Below are positions 9,455 through 20,014 of a DNA stretch of 64,000 bases, in pieces; within the stretch, counting starts at the first letter, position 1; each line of letters opens with the position of its first letter. The stretch is taken from contig NC_083608.1 in assembly GCF_029168945.1 (NCBI RefSeq), forward strand, positions 20,912,136 to 20,976,135, read 5' to 3'. A model generated the notes under the pieces. It saw only the letters and a list, made by a program, of their open reading frames with translations, ran no database searches and was not told the DNA's origin. Source of the DNA: Cannabis sativa. Its lineage: Eukaryota; Streptophyta; Magnoliopsida; Rosales; Cannabaceae. A program made the translations under genes and the position numbers.

Positions 9455-12400
9455 ATGTCTGCATCCGGCTCAAAATCGTCCAAGAAGAGTGGTAAGCGTC
9501 TGGCTACCCTTGAAGATGTCACGCTGGGTCCCGTTGCCCAGGAGGGGTATAAACCTCGGGCCACAGGATAGGAGGCGGCTGAGCTTCATTCCACCCTAAC
9601 CTGCCCCCACCAGCTGGAGAACATCGTGGAGGTGGCTGGAATTAAACCCTCGACATCCGGGACGTATCACCGGCCGCCCCGAGATGCGGAGACGCCCAAC
9701 CATAACTATGGCGGCTTCGGGGCTTGGAGCCAGACGCACCTGATGGCCGGGGCCATGCTTCCTCTTCAAGACTATTTTATTAATTTTTTAGTATTTGTCG
9801 GCCTTGCGCCATACCAACTGATTCCCCAAGCTTACCGCCTGCTTTCAGGCTTGTTTATTTTTTACTCCGCCCGGGGATGGGGCTCTCCCAGTCCGGCGGA
9901 GATTTTGTATTTTTATGAACTTGTTTCCGTCCCCAAAAAGGGGGACAAACTTAAAGACGGTTTTTATGGATTCCGGGCCCACCCTTCAAATGATGGGGTG
10001 GTCCCTTATAATCGGCAAACTCATGTTAAGGAGTATCGCCACCGCTTCTTCTTCTCCTCCGGGTTCCGAGCTGTGGAGCACCCGGAGCTTCTCACAGAGT
10101 GGGTCAGGATTCCCCCCTACGAGCGGACCGCGCCTACTGAGGTCTTTCTCCGGAGGGCCCAGGTCTTTGCGACTTACGACCGGGCGGATCTTGACGTCGG
10201 GGGCTTAGTCACGACGGAGAACTGCCGGAAGGCCAAGCTGATCCTGCCGCACCAATCAGTGGAGGACTCTAACCTTTCTAAGGTTATCTGTCCGAATGTG
10301 AGGGTGCCTCTCGCGGAGAAGACCTTCTGAAATGAACTCATCGCCACCGCGGAGAAGAAGTACCAGGAGTATCTCTACCGGAAGGCCCAGGAGAAGGCTT
10401 ATTCCAAGGCCCAGGCAGCTTTCGGGAGGCCCCTTCGCATGGGGAGCCCGGTCGAGAGGAGAAGCCAGGCAATTGCTGGGAGGTCCCTTCGCATTGGGAG
10501 CCCGGCTGAGAGGAGGGCTCCCAGGCCAAAGCCTTCGGTTCAGGTGCCGAACACCGGGGCTCCTGATGCCAGTACTTCCGGCTCCGGTAAGTCTCCTTTA
10601 GCAGTACATTACGTTCCTTCCGTTAGCGAATATGCCAGCCTTAGGCCTGTAGGGTTCGATGAGCGTCTCCATAGGTTTAGGATGCCCACGACCCGGTGGG
10701 GAGACCATATGAAGGATTATTATTTTTCCAACTTAGGAGATTTCCTAGGTCGGTCCCGAATGGGTTCTGGTCCTCCGGAACCCGTTCCCTTGGACCCTTC
10801 GGCCTACATTTCTTCCAGCTGGTTCTGGCCTTCGGACAGCTATCTCGGGGATGATGCAGCCAGCGTTAAGATTCAGAACTTTGCTAGGGCCGAATTAGAG
10901 AGTCAGGGTAGGACTAGCTTGATTGCTTTATTCGAGTGTTTACTGTTTCCATGGATATTCTAACACTTGCATCTTTTCTTTTGTTGTAGCAGGGAATTCC
11001 ATGGATGCCATTTTGGCCGCACTTGCCGGAGCTCACACTCCTGACGCTCCCCTTCCTTTAACTTCCTCCCAGGTGGCCACTCCCTTGAAAGCTTCTTCCA
11101 GTGCCCCTCCAGACACTATTGACTTAGTGGATGAGGAGGAGGCGCTTCCTGAGGAAGCTAAAGAAGGTCAAGAAGAGCAATGGGCTCTTCCTGAGGAAGT
11201 TGAATAAGGTGAAGAAGAGTAAGAAGTTGCTCTGATTCGCAAGCGCAAGGGCAAGATGGTTGTCGAGGAGGTGCCCAAACGGCAGCGGAGAGCTGATACT
11301 CCGGCCCCTGGCCCTGATTCCGGGATCTCTCCCGAGGCGGAGGAATACACAGTGCCTCCCAACATAGTGCTGACTCCGGTTCCTGGAGATGAGGCGAGGC
11401 AGGAACTCCGGATAGCCAAACACAACTACGCCATGGACGAGTACTCCCGGGGGCATGCTGACGTGGAGGCTTTGAGGAGGGTTTTGCGAATTGAAATGCA
11501 AAATACCCTTAACGATCAGATTTATCAAAATTCGTGGGATCTAAATTTGGACCCCCTGTCGGATTGATTCAATCATTTCCTCGGGCCTACCTTGGCTCCC
11601 TTTGCCGCGGAGATGACCGGGGAGTTCGTGTCTCAGCTCACCCGGTGTGCACCCAAGCGGTTCGCTGCTTGTGCATCCTTGAACTCCATCTTTCAAGTCC
11701 AGGATCTCAGCCACTCCCTGACTGTGGTAAGTATTTCGTAGTTTACTTTTTTCCTCATTATTTTCTCTTAAGGACTTTTACTCATACTTGTATCCTTTTC
11801 CAGTCGCTGCCCAGGCCGGCCGCCTTTCCAAGAACGTAATTAACCATGGCTTCATCTTGTCCGAATTTGGGGGCATGGATGAAGTCATGAAGATCCTTCA
11901 GGATTTGACTGCTGAAAGGCGGACGTACCAGGAGGATGCTGAGCGCCGGGAGGCCCTTGCCAAGGCCAAGTTCGAGGAAGAGGCCAGGCGGAGGGAGGCA
12001 CAAGCGGAGGCGATGATCCGGGATGAGGCCCTTCGGAGGGATAGGCTGGAGGCCAAGCACCAGGAGGAGCTGAGGGCGGAGGGCGAGGCTACTGCCAAGG
12101 CCAAACGTGAGCTTCGGGAGGCTAGGGAAGCCTTGGATGAAATGGCTGCCAAGGTGAAGTCCCTAGAGGAAGTTCACCAGGCAGACTTGGAGTCTAGGGC
12201 CAACTTGGCCGTGGAGCTGAAGGAGCTTAAGGACTTCAAAGACCAAGCCTTGAAGAAGGTTAAGAAAGATGAGCTCCTTTCTCCTGTCTCCTGCAGCCGG
12301 TGCGTCAAGCGTTTCGACGATGGCGTCTACATGGCCTGGTCTACAAATGGCCAGAACATCAAGCTCGACTTCTACCCCAAACACGTGGAGATGATTGCTA

Positions 12401-12480
12401 AATTCCGGGAGAAGTAGAAGAAACTTGACGCCATGTTGGAGGCGCGCATTGGTCCTCGCCTTCCTCCGCAAATTGACTAG
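9455..12480 (+). pseudogene. Antisense (aORF) gene of the Tat element, transposase_28-like
   Basis: On the strand opposite to gag-pol, one spliced reading frame runs from ATG 9455 to TAG 12478-12480. Proposed coding exons are 9455-10907, 10990-11726 and 11815-12480 (alternative acceptor at 11803). Introns start GTAGGA and GTAAGT and end TTGTAG and CCCAG. Residues from about 55 to 290 resemble the family annotated as 'putative gypsy type transposon' (Pfam Transposase_28), with a hydrophobic LPLQDYFINFLVFVGLAPYQ stretch. The middle is Glu-rich and basic, and the C-terminal part (about 11880-12290) is a long Glu/Ala/Arg/Lys coiled coil. The frame is broken by in-frame stops at 9569, 10328, 11205, 11217, 11565 and 12415, with no frameshift seen. 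Such antisense ORFs are known in Tat elements; their function is unknown. Calling it a gene with its own promoter is my inference. Confidence 0.75.
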
Positions 12481-12589
12481 GCCGTTGTGAATTTGACCCA
12501 GATTTTTCTTATTTTTTTTTTATTTACAGCCAATTCTCTTACATTTAAGACAATTTTATTTATATAGCTGTTTTTTATTTAAGGGGAGA

Positions 12590-12800
12590 CAATGGTTAAG
12601 GCCTGTCCCCGGGCCCTTTGTATATATTTTTTGACCTGCCCTGAGGGCGAGGATTTTTTATATATATATGATCTTACTCGATGCACATATCTCTCTTTCG
12701 AACCTGCCCTGTGGGTCAGGATGTTTATATATGCTTCTTTTTTGTGCATACTTTTTTTTTTTGACCTACCTTTTGGGTCAGGATATTTTACTTAGCTTGT
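12590..12800. repeat. Degenerate tandem repeats with hairpin CCTGCCC...GGG(T/C)CAGG
   Basis: Three to four spaced copies of a unit contain ACCTGCCCTGAGGGCGAGG (from about 12632), ACCTGCCCTGTGGGTCAGG (from about 12703) and ACCTACCTTTTGGGTCAGG (from about 12764). A weaker copy lies near 12601. Each core is a short inverted repeat, and T-rich tracts separate them. They lie between the end of the antisense gene and the end of pol, so they would fall in the 3' ends of both transcripts. Confidence 0.7.
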
Positions 12801-12950
12801 TTTTTGTCTGTCCGTGTGGTATACCTTAGTACCCCCCTGAGTGGCATAGAAACTTTGTTTTTAAGGCACTCAGTTTTATTTAACATGCGGAGGCTGTATA
12901 CACTTAGACGGTACAAACTCTTTAAATAAAGCCTAAGTTACATTTTTGGA

Positions 12951-14090
12951 CTATTGGTAATATTTTCTGAGGTGGTCGGCGTTCCAGGCCCTTGGCACAA
13001 TGGTTCCGTCCATCCTTTTTAGCTAATAAGTGCCTGAACCGATTTCGTCCTCGATTTCATATGGTCCTTCCCAATTTGGCCCAAGTACCCCCACTCCGGG
13101 CTCCTGGGTGGCTGGGAAGACTTTTCTTAAGACCATATCCCCAATAGCAAATTTTCTATTTTTAACTTTGGAGTTAAAATATTTGGTCACCTTCTTTTGA
13201 TAAGCTGCCATCCGTATTTGAGACTCGTCCCGGAGCTCTTCAACTTGATCCAGAGCTTCTTGAAGTAAAGCTTGATTTGTGGCTGGATCGTAAGTCGTTC
13301 TCCTGTGGGACGGGAATAACGTTTCTACCGAGACCATTGCTTCACAACCGTACGCCATTGAAAAAGGCGAGTGGCCGGTCGTGGTTCTGGGGGTCGTCCG
13401 GTAGGCCCATAACACTCTTAGCAACTCTTCGGGCCAGTTGTTTTTGCAGGCCAACAGCTTTTTCTTTAGGGTAACCTTTAGGATCTTATTGACTGCTTCT
13501 GCTTGTCCGTTCGTTTGCGGCCTTGCCACCGCGGAGAAGCTTTTTACTACTCCGTGTTGGTTGCAGAAGTCAGTAAATTCTTCGCAATCAAATTGCTTTC
13601 CATTGTCAGAGACTATTTTGTGAGGCAGGCCATATCGACACACTATGTTTTTGATAACAAAGTCTAGTGCTTTTTTAGCAGTTATAGTCTTCATGGGCTC
13701 AGCCTCAGTCCATTTGGTGAAGTAGTCTACTGCTACTATTGCATACTTTACTCCTCCCTTTCCTGTTGGCAGGGACCCAATAAGATCTATTCGCCAAACC
13801 GCGAAAGGCCAGGGACTAGTCATCAGGGTAATTTCATTGGGAGGAGCTCTCGGTATGTTCGCGAACCTTTGGCACGAATCACACTTTTGGACGTAGTCTA
13901 TACAATCTTTTTTCATTATTGGCCAGAAGTATCCCTGTCTCAATATTTTCTTTGAGAGACTGGGTCCTCCTGTATGATCTCCACAGAACCCTTCGTGGAC
14001 CTCTAGCATGATTTGTCTAGCTTCAGAGTCCGATACACACCTTAAATAAGGCATGCTGAGTCCTCTTCGGTAGAGAATTTGATCCATCAT
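12951..14090 (-). pseudogene. Tat gypsy integrase
   Basis: The frame opens with MMDQILYRRGLSMPYLRC and continues with an HHCC zinc finger (HEGFCGDH ... CDSCQRF). The catalytic core shows RIDLIG for the first Asp, SDNGKQF for the second and NGQAEAVNKILK for the Glu. A C-terminal GPY-type module (GPNWEGPYEI) follows. An in-frame TAG near 13021 interrupts the last 24 codons, which otherwise continue through WNADHLRKYYQ to a stop at 12951-12953. No chromodomain is seen, as usual for Tat elements. It would insert element cDNA into the host genome. The stop probably truncates the product only slightly, but the upstream pol frame is broken too. Confidence 0.9.
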
Positions 14091-14148
14091 TACATAACGG
14101 TGAGCCTGATACTGAATCTTTCAAGACAGTGCCCTTTCCTGGGGCAAC

Positions 14149-15732
14149 TCACCTTTTGTTATGTATTCTATGATGGGGACCATCCAGCTGGGTTCTTGCC
14201 CAACCGTTATTATGGCCTCTTTTACTTTGATGCTTGGCTCTGCCAAGCGTTCCACTGGTACTACCCCCCAGCCCCTCGATTTCACTATCTGAAGCTAACT
14301 TAGCCAGACAGTCCGCGTGAGCATTCTTTTCCCGGGGGATTCTTTCTACTTTGTAGTTCGTGAACTCGTGGAGCAGCTCTCGGACTATTGTTACATACGC
14401 GGCCATTCGCTCGCCACGCGTTTGGTACTCTCCTGATATCTGATTTACGACCAGCTGGGAGTCACTGTAGACTTCCACTCTTTTGGCCCCTACGGCCTTC
14501 GCTAGCCTCAGCCCTGCTATCAAGGCCTCGTATTCGGCCTCGTTGTTTGAAGCTGAGAAGTCGAACCGTAGGGCTGCCTGGAGTCGAAGTCCGGTCGGGG
14601 ATATCATTGCCACCCCCGCTCCGGATCCATTTTCATTGGAGGCTCCGTCCACAAACACTCTCCATGTGGGGATTGATGGTGTTGGCGTATTCGCGGTTGC
14701 CTCGGCTTCATTGCATTCGGTAATAAAGTCTGCCAAGGCTTGGCCTTTTATGGAGATTCGGGGGACGTAGTGTAAGTCGAACTGACTTAACTCCATTGCC
14801 CACTTGAGGAGCCTACCGGATGCTTCTGGTTTTTGTAGGACTTGCCGGAGTGGGTGATTGGTCAGTACCTTGATCGGGTGTGCTTGGAAATATGGCCTTA
14901 GTTTTCTGGAGGCCATTAGGAGGCAGAAAACCAGTTTTTCGATGATGGGGTACCGCGTCTCTGCTCCTATCATGCGCTTGCTAACATAGTACACGGGATG
15001 TTGAGTTTTCTCTTCTTCCCGGACTAGGGCAGCGCTGACCGCGTGCTCGGAGACGGCCAAATATAGGAATAGGTCCTCTCCGAGAACGGGTTTTGATAGG
15101 ATGGGGGGCTTGGCCATATGTTCTTTCAATTTTTTGAATGCCTCCTCGCACTCGTCCGACCATTCAAACTTTTGACACTTCTTCAATATGTTGAAGAAGG
15201 GGATGCACTTGTCTGTAGACCGGGAGATGAAACGGCTCAGGGCAGCAACCTTTCCGGTTAGGCTCTGCACGTCTTTATGCTTCTTGGGAGATGGCATGCT
15301 CAGGAGAGCTTGGATTTTTTCTAGGTTTGCCTCAATCCCCCTCTGGCTGACGATGAAGCCCAGGAATTTTCCTGATTTGACCCCAAAGGTGCATTTCTTT
15401 GGGTTGAGCTTCATGCCGTATCTCCGGACTACCTCAAAACACTCTTCTAAGTCGTCCGCATGGCTATTGCATGCTTTAGACTTGACGAGCATATCGTCCA
15501 CGTATACCTCCATGTTTCGCCCCAGGAGGCCCTTGAACATCCGGTTGACCATTCTCTGGTAGGTCGCTCCAGCGTTCTTCAGTCCGAAAGGCATGACCAG
15601 GTAGCAGTATACCCCCTTATCGGTCTTGAAGCTAGTGCACTCTGGGTCCGCCGTGTGCATCTTTATTTGGTTATACCCGACGTAGGCGTCCATGAAGGAT
15701 AGTAATTTGAATCCGGAAGTGGCATCTACCAT
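14149..15732 (-). pseudogene. Tat gypsy reverse transcriptase, RNase H and second (archaeal-type) RNase H
   Basis: This 527-codon open stretch begins inside the RT palm (LLSFMDAYVGYNQI) and contains MPFGLKNAGATYQ and the intact active site YVDDMLVKS. The gypsy RNase H follows (FLYLAVSEHAVSAALVRE, then HPVYYVSK). After a linker, a second RNase H starts near residue 355 (WRVFVDGASNENGSGAG) with EYEALIAGL, VYSDSQLVVNQI and AHADCLAKLAS. Having both RNase H modules is characteristic of Tat elements. The start methionine is not a real start, because the frame continues from 15735-16290 after a frameshift near 15725. The 3' end drifts out of frame before integrase. Confidence 0.92.
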
Positions 15733-15734
15733 CT

Positions 15735-16290
15735 GGTCGATCCTGGGCAGCGGGAAGCAGTCCTTCGGACAAGCTTTGTGTTAGATCGGTGAAATCTATA
15801 CAAACTCGCCAAGTTCCGTTCGGCTTGGGCACCTGGATCGGATTGGCTTGCCATTCCGGATAGTATACGTCGCGGATCATGCTGTTCGTCAGAAGCTTGT
15901 CCACCTCTTTCTCTAGGGCCTCGACCTTTACCGAGTCGAGGGGGCGTCGCTTTTGTTGGACTGGTGGCATGTCCGGGTTGACGTTGAGGACGTGGGTGAT
16001 GACATGGGAACTTATGCCGGTCATGTCCTCTTGCTGCCATGCAAAAATGTCGATGGCGCCCTTCAGTGTTTTTATTATTCTTTCTTTTTCCTCCGGATCT
16101 AGGCTTTTTCCCAGTCGGAGTACTTTGGTGGAGTCGAGGTCGCACACTGATATTTCCTCGACATCCTCCATCGGTTCCACAATTTTTTCGGACCCCACCC
16201 GGGGGTCCAACTCATCTTCCTCAGCCATCCTGGCTCGACGGTTTCCCGAACCATCAGTACGGGCACGTGGGTTGCAACATTGTAACATTG
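15735..16290 (-). pseudogene. Tat gypsy pol: linker and N-terminal RT
   Basis: This frame carries the acidic linker (EEDELDPRVGSEKI ... DLDSTKVLRLGKSL) and then the start of RT: FAWQQEDMTGI, a PPVQQKRRP stretch, YPEWQANPIQVPKPNGTWR and VCIDFTDLTQ. The usual FTDLNKACP motif is altered here, and the frame is lost within about 20 codons. It joins the next pol segment by a frameshift. Confidence 0.85.
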
Positions 16291-16329
16291 CCTTGCCTCC
16301 CCCTGATTTCCTCTCACCGTCCCTATTCT

Positions 16330-16770
16330 AGCTTCCTAGGTAGGGAACTTTAAGCACAGGTGTCGAATGGATGTGACTGCGCCAAAATCTACCAGGGCCG
16401 GTCGGCTGAGGATCGCGTTATAAGCGGTCAGGCAGTCCACCACCACAAAAGTGCAGTATTTGAACGTGCTTTGAGGGGTGTCCGGGCACAAAGTGACAGG
16501 AAGCCTCACTTTTCCCATTGGGATAAGCGTTGTTCCGTTAAACCCCTATGAGTTGGGAACCGCTGGGTGAGAGGTCTCGGTCCGTCAGGCCTATTACGAT
16601 GAAGGCCTCCTTGAAAAGTAAGTTCACAGAACTTTCATTGTCAATCAAGACTCTGGCCACCACTTTATTGGCGATGGGGGTCTCAATGACCAACGGATCA
16701 TGATGAGAGAAGCACACCGTCTTGGCGTCTTCTTCCGTGAACGTGATGGGCTGATCCATCAGCCGGGGCC
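16330..16770 (-). pseudogene. Tat gypsy protease region
   Basis: The frame reads PITFTEEDAKTVCFSHHDPL and then VLIDNESSVNLLFKEAF, the retropepsin core. The catalytic D-[ST/N]-G triplet common in Tat proteases (DNGS) is changed to DNES. After a stop near 16538, the same protease-RT spacer continues in another frame as LPVTLCPDTPQSTFKYCTF and then a YNAILSRPAL motif, which is the second half of the protease. Both the glycine change and the frame break argue for loss of function. Confidence 0.8.
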
Positions 16771-17049
16771 TTTGAGCTGGGAGTTGAGTAACCTCCTAAA
16801 CCTAATTGTGCTTTACGGCCCCCGCGTACCGCTTTAGTTCTTTGCGGGTGGTTCCTCCAATATGGGGTCCTCCAGAGATCATGGCTACTCTCCCGTTGGG
16901 TCTGGGCGGCAGACCGGGGATGTGCTGGGCATCGCCGGCGGGAGCAACTGGAGCCAATACTCCTGCTGCACCCCCTGGTGTTCCCTGTGGCACAACCCCT
17001 GTCGCCTGGCCCAGATTGAGGTGAGGCAGCCGATTCTTGATCCACTCAT

Positions 17050-18948
17050 AGAGGTGGCCCAATCAGATTAGGTTTTCAATCTTGTCCTTGAGATTCTTGC
17101 ATTCGTTGGTGCTATGCCCAATGTCGTTGTGGTACTCTCATCTTTTGTTTGGATCCCTCCGGGAGCTGTCCTTGTATAAGGGAGGTGGTCTCCGGTAGTG
17201 CGTATTTTGCCTAGTAGCAAAGTACACACGCTCTTGGGAGTCCGTCAGCTCCGTGTACTGGGTGTACTGGGGTGTGTACCCCCTTTTTTGGCGTTTCTCC
17301 TCTGTCCGGGTGCTGCCTTTGGAGGATCGTTTACTCCTTGAGCCCTGGGAAGGGCCTGCCAGGCTAGCGGTTGGAGCGGAGTGCGAGGGAGCTTGTCCAT
17401 TTATCCCTGAGGGGTTTCCAAAATGGGATGATGCGGGTGCCAAGGCCTGGCCCTGACTATATCCGGGAGTAGCAGAGAACTATATGCCGCTCATTGGTGG
17501 AGCCGCGGTAGGGACAGTACCCGAGGGCGGTGCTCCGGGCATGTACCCTGCTATCCCGTGGGATAGTATCCTCCATAGGCCACTATTTGGGCCTCTTCAT
17601 GGTTGATATATTTTTGGATTCTCTTCTGGAAGTCCTGAAGGCTTGCAGCTCCCTCCTGTTGTAGTTCGTTCCAGAAGGGAGTCCCTGTACGGATGCCTGC
17701 CTGGAGAAGGGCAAGTTGTTGTCCGTCATCAACTTTCTTGGTCTTCGAGGCTTCCTCTCGGAACCTCTTTATGTAGTTTTTCAAGGTCTCGGTGGGCAGT
17801 TGCTTGATGTTAGTCAAGGCACTGACCTCCAGGTTGACCTTTCGTGCAGCGACAAATTGTCTCCGGAAGTTAGTCTGCAACTTGCTCCAACAGCCCACGG
17901 ATCCTGGTTCCAGCTTTTTGAACCATTCCTCCGCGGACCCGCTTAGATTAAGCGGGAAGCACAAACATTTCGCGTCATTGCTGACTCTCATGACCGTCAT
18001 GACACTGTTAAACCGCGACAAGTGGTCGCTTGGATCGGAGTTCCTGGTATAAGTTGCCATTCCGGGCATCTTAAAATTCTTGGGCAGCTTTGCTTCCAGG
18101 ATGTGCTTAGCACATGGCTCTCGGTCCTCACAGTCTGAGTCGGAGTCGTCCCCTTTTTGTCTCCGGGAGACTCGGGCGATATCTTTTCGGAGTATGGCGA
18201 GCTCCGTCATGATTTCTTCATTTAACGTTCCCGTGGAGGCCGCGGGCCCGTATTTCTTTTGGTCAAGGTGATCCCGGAGGTCACCTTGATTCCCATTGAT
18301 TTGATTTCTCAAATCAACGGGAGGACATCTCTGTCCTCTTCTTCCTCTACCTCCGAGCTCCTGGTGCGCGGAAACGCTTTTTCGGTCCTCTCGATCCTGA
18401 GGGCCAAGACTCCCTTTTTGGAGCTTGCTCCTCTACGGACCTTTCCCTTTTGGGAAATCTGAGCGGACCTTTCGCAGATCTTACGCCTTTTTCTTTCGCC
18501 CAGGGGTAGAGGTAGGGTTTTTCTTTTGGTTCCCTTCAACGGGATATCTTATGGGGCTAGGTTCTCTAGACCTTTGCTGTTGGGTGCTAGGCGAGGATTC
18601 CTCTGGTTCCGTGCCAGGCCCAGCAGTCATTGCCTTGGGATGCACGTGGATGCCAGCCGCCTCCATGGCTTTTTGCATGGCCAGCATCACCTCTTGCATT
18701 TTTTGGTTTTGTGCTTTTTGGGCTTCAATCTCAGCTTCGTGATCGATAACTTTTTGCCTTAGAAGCACCAACTCTGAGTAGCTACCTTCATCGTAGGCAT
18801 ACTCATCGAGGTTTCCCTCGTAGTCATCGTCAGGAATTCCTTCTTCTTCCTCAGAGCCCTCAGCTGCTCTTGAGGCTACGTCTTCCTCATTTGGATCTTG
18901 ACCATCCTCTAGAGGGCGAGGTTGACGAGTACTTCTAGTCTCCACCAT
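17050..18948 (-). pseudogene. Tat gypsy gag
   Basis: The likely start is ATG 18948 (MVETRSTRQPRPLEDGQD), 63 bp inside the 5' LTR. An acidic and then a coiled-coil stretch runs to 18481, where the frame shifts. A basic ERKRRK region occupies 18309-18539. The capsid-like Retrotrans_gag domain lies at 17551-18312 (LPKNFKMPGMATYTRNSDPS, then WFKKLEPGSVGCWSKLQ and LKNYIKRFREEA). A further shift leads to the basic C-terminal part (17138-17443) and a CCHC-type knuckle (YHNDIGHSTNECKNLKDKIE) near 17055-17130. At least two frameshifts and one stop disrupt it. In a functional copy this protein forms the virus-like particle that packages the RNA. Confidence 0.85.
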
Positions 18949-18988
18949 TTTTGTAACGTGAAGGGTATTTTTGCAGAAGCTTTCTTCA

Positions 18989-19010
18989 GCTCTCAATGAA
19001 AGCACCAAAA
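18989..19010 (-). other. Primer-binding site of the Tat gypsy element
   Basis: Immediately next to the right LTR, the minus strand reads TTTTGGTGCTTTCATTGAGA, the position and form of a tRNA primer-binding site in this group. I did not match it to a particular tRNA. Confidence 0.75.
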
Positions 19011-19757
19011 TGTTGACCGAGGTTTTCGGCAACCAATAAAATATTATAAGATTAGAGAACTGTAAGAAAATTTGAGAAAGATTTTTACGTGGTTGGGGCG
19101 TTAATGAGCCTAAGTCCACGAGTCTGTGTTATTTATGGATGTATTTAATACAGAAAATGTTCTTGGTGAGTATTTACTCTTCTTGCACTTATGCAACCCA
19201 AAATTCTCGACCCCATTTAATGAGCTTTGAGGGGGTATTTATAGTGTTTTTGGTGGGGTAATCCCCAGGATTATTGTACATGTGTATCTGTAAAATCCAT
19301 AAAGATGGGTATTCCCAATGAATTTACCATGAGTAATGCATGGTCAAGTCCCTAGGTGCAGTAGGGCTTTTATGTGGAATATCCTTATTGTCTTTTGACT
19401 GATGTGACTCTTCACAGTGTATCCGTCAATAGACTTAAATGATCATTACTTCGAAGCTGCAGATTGGGGGTTGTGCCGTCAGACTTTATTGCGTGTAGCA
19501 GTCCCAACACGTTTCCTCCCATGCGGCATTAAATGCGAATTGACTGCTCAGGGAAAGCCTGACACCTCGCGGAGATGCCTTAGTATTACTTGGGCATCCG
19601 GGAGCGTATGGGGCTTAGCATGCCTTCTCCGGGAGGCATGTCTCGGATACTGCCTTATATCATAAAGACTTAGCAAATAATTCAAGCATTAAGACGTTTT
19701 GATCCACGTGTCCCTGTCCGGTTGGTCCACGTATATTGGGCAAAATCAGGGGCAACA
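19011..19757 (-). repeat. 5' LTR of the Tat gypsy element
   Basis: This 747-bp terminal repeat is paired with 7710-8456 and flanked on the right by tatgt, the duplicate of 7705-7709. As the 5' LTR of a minus-strand element it would hold the gag-pol promoter. Confidence 0.95.
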
Positions 19758-20014
19758 TATGTATATACATATTTTTTTAAAAAAAATATTATATTTCATC
19801 TAAATATATGCTAATATGATAATATATATTTTTATGTTAGATTGATATAATATGTATTTTTATTTTTTTTTGTTAAATGTGTAAATATCAATATATATTA
19901 TGTTTATATATATTTCATACACTTATCCTTAATTTATATATTATATGTACATATTTTAATATTCGTTGTTGTAAATTTAGTTAATACTTTTTTTTTGAAT
20001 AATGATGAATTTTA

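Larger units (their letters stand above)
7710..19757 (-). mobile_element. Tat-lineage Ty3/gypsy LTR retrotransposon with antisense gene
   Basis: This is a full-length 12,048-bp element. LTRs of 747 bp each (7710-8456 and 19011-19757) start TGTTGACCGAGG and end GGGGCAACA, and the 5-bp duplication tatgt flanks both sides (7705-7709, 19758-19762). On the minus strand the order is 5' LTR (right), primer-binding site, gag, protease, reverse transcriptase, RNase H, a second archaeal-type RNase H, integrase, a long 3' region holding an opposite-strand gene, polypurine tract, and 3' LTR (left). The double RNase H and the antisense ORF are known hallmarks of the Tat clade. By eye I count about 17 differences between the LTRs (roughly 2.3%). 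Frameshifts and stops in both gag-pol and the antisense gene make the copy non-functional. Confidence 0.95.

Noticed and set aside
12163..12471. Minus-strand ORF across the antisense gene C-terminus
   Set aside because: It is the complement of the coiled-coil coding sequence and has no gag-pol similarity.
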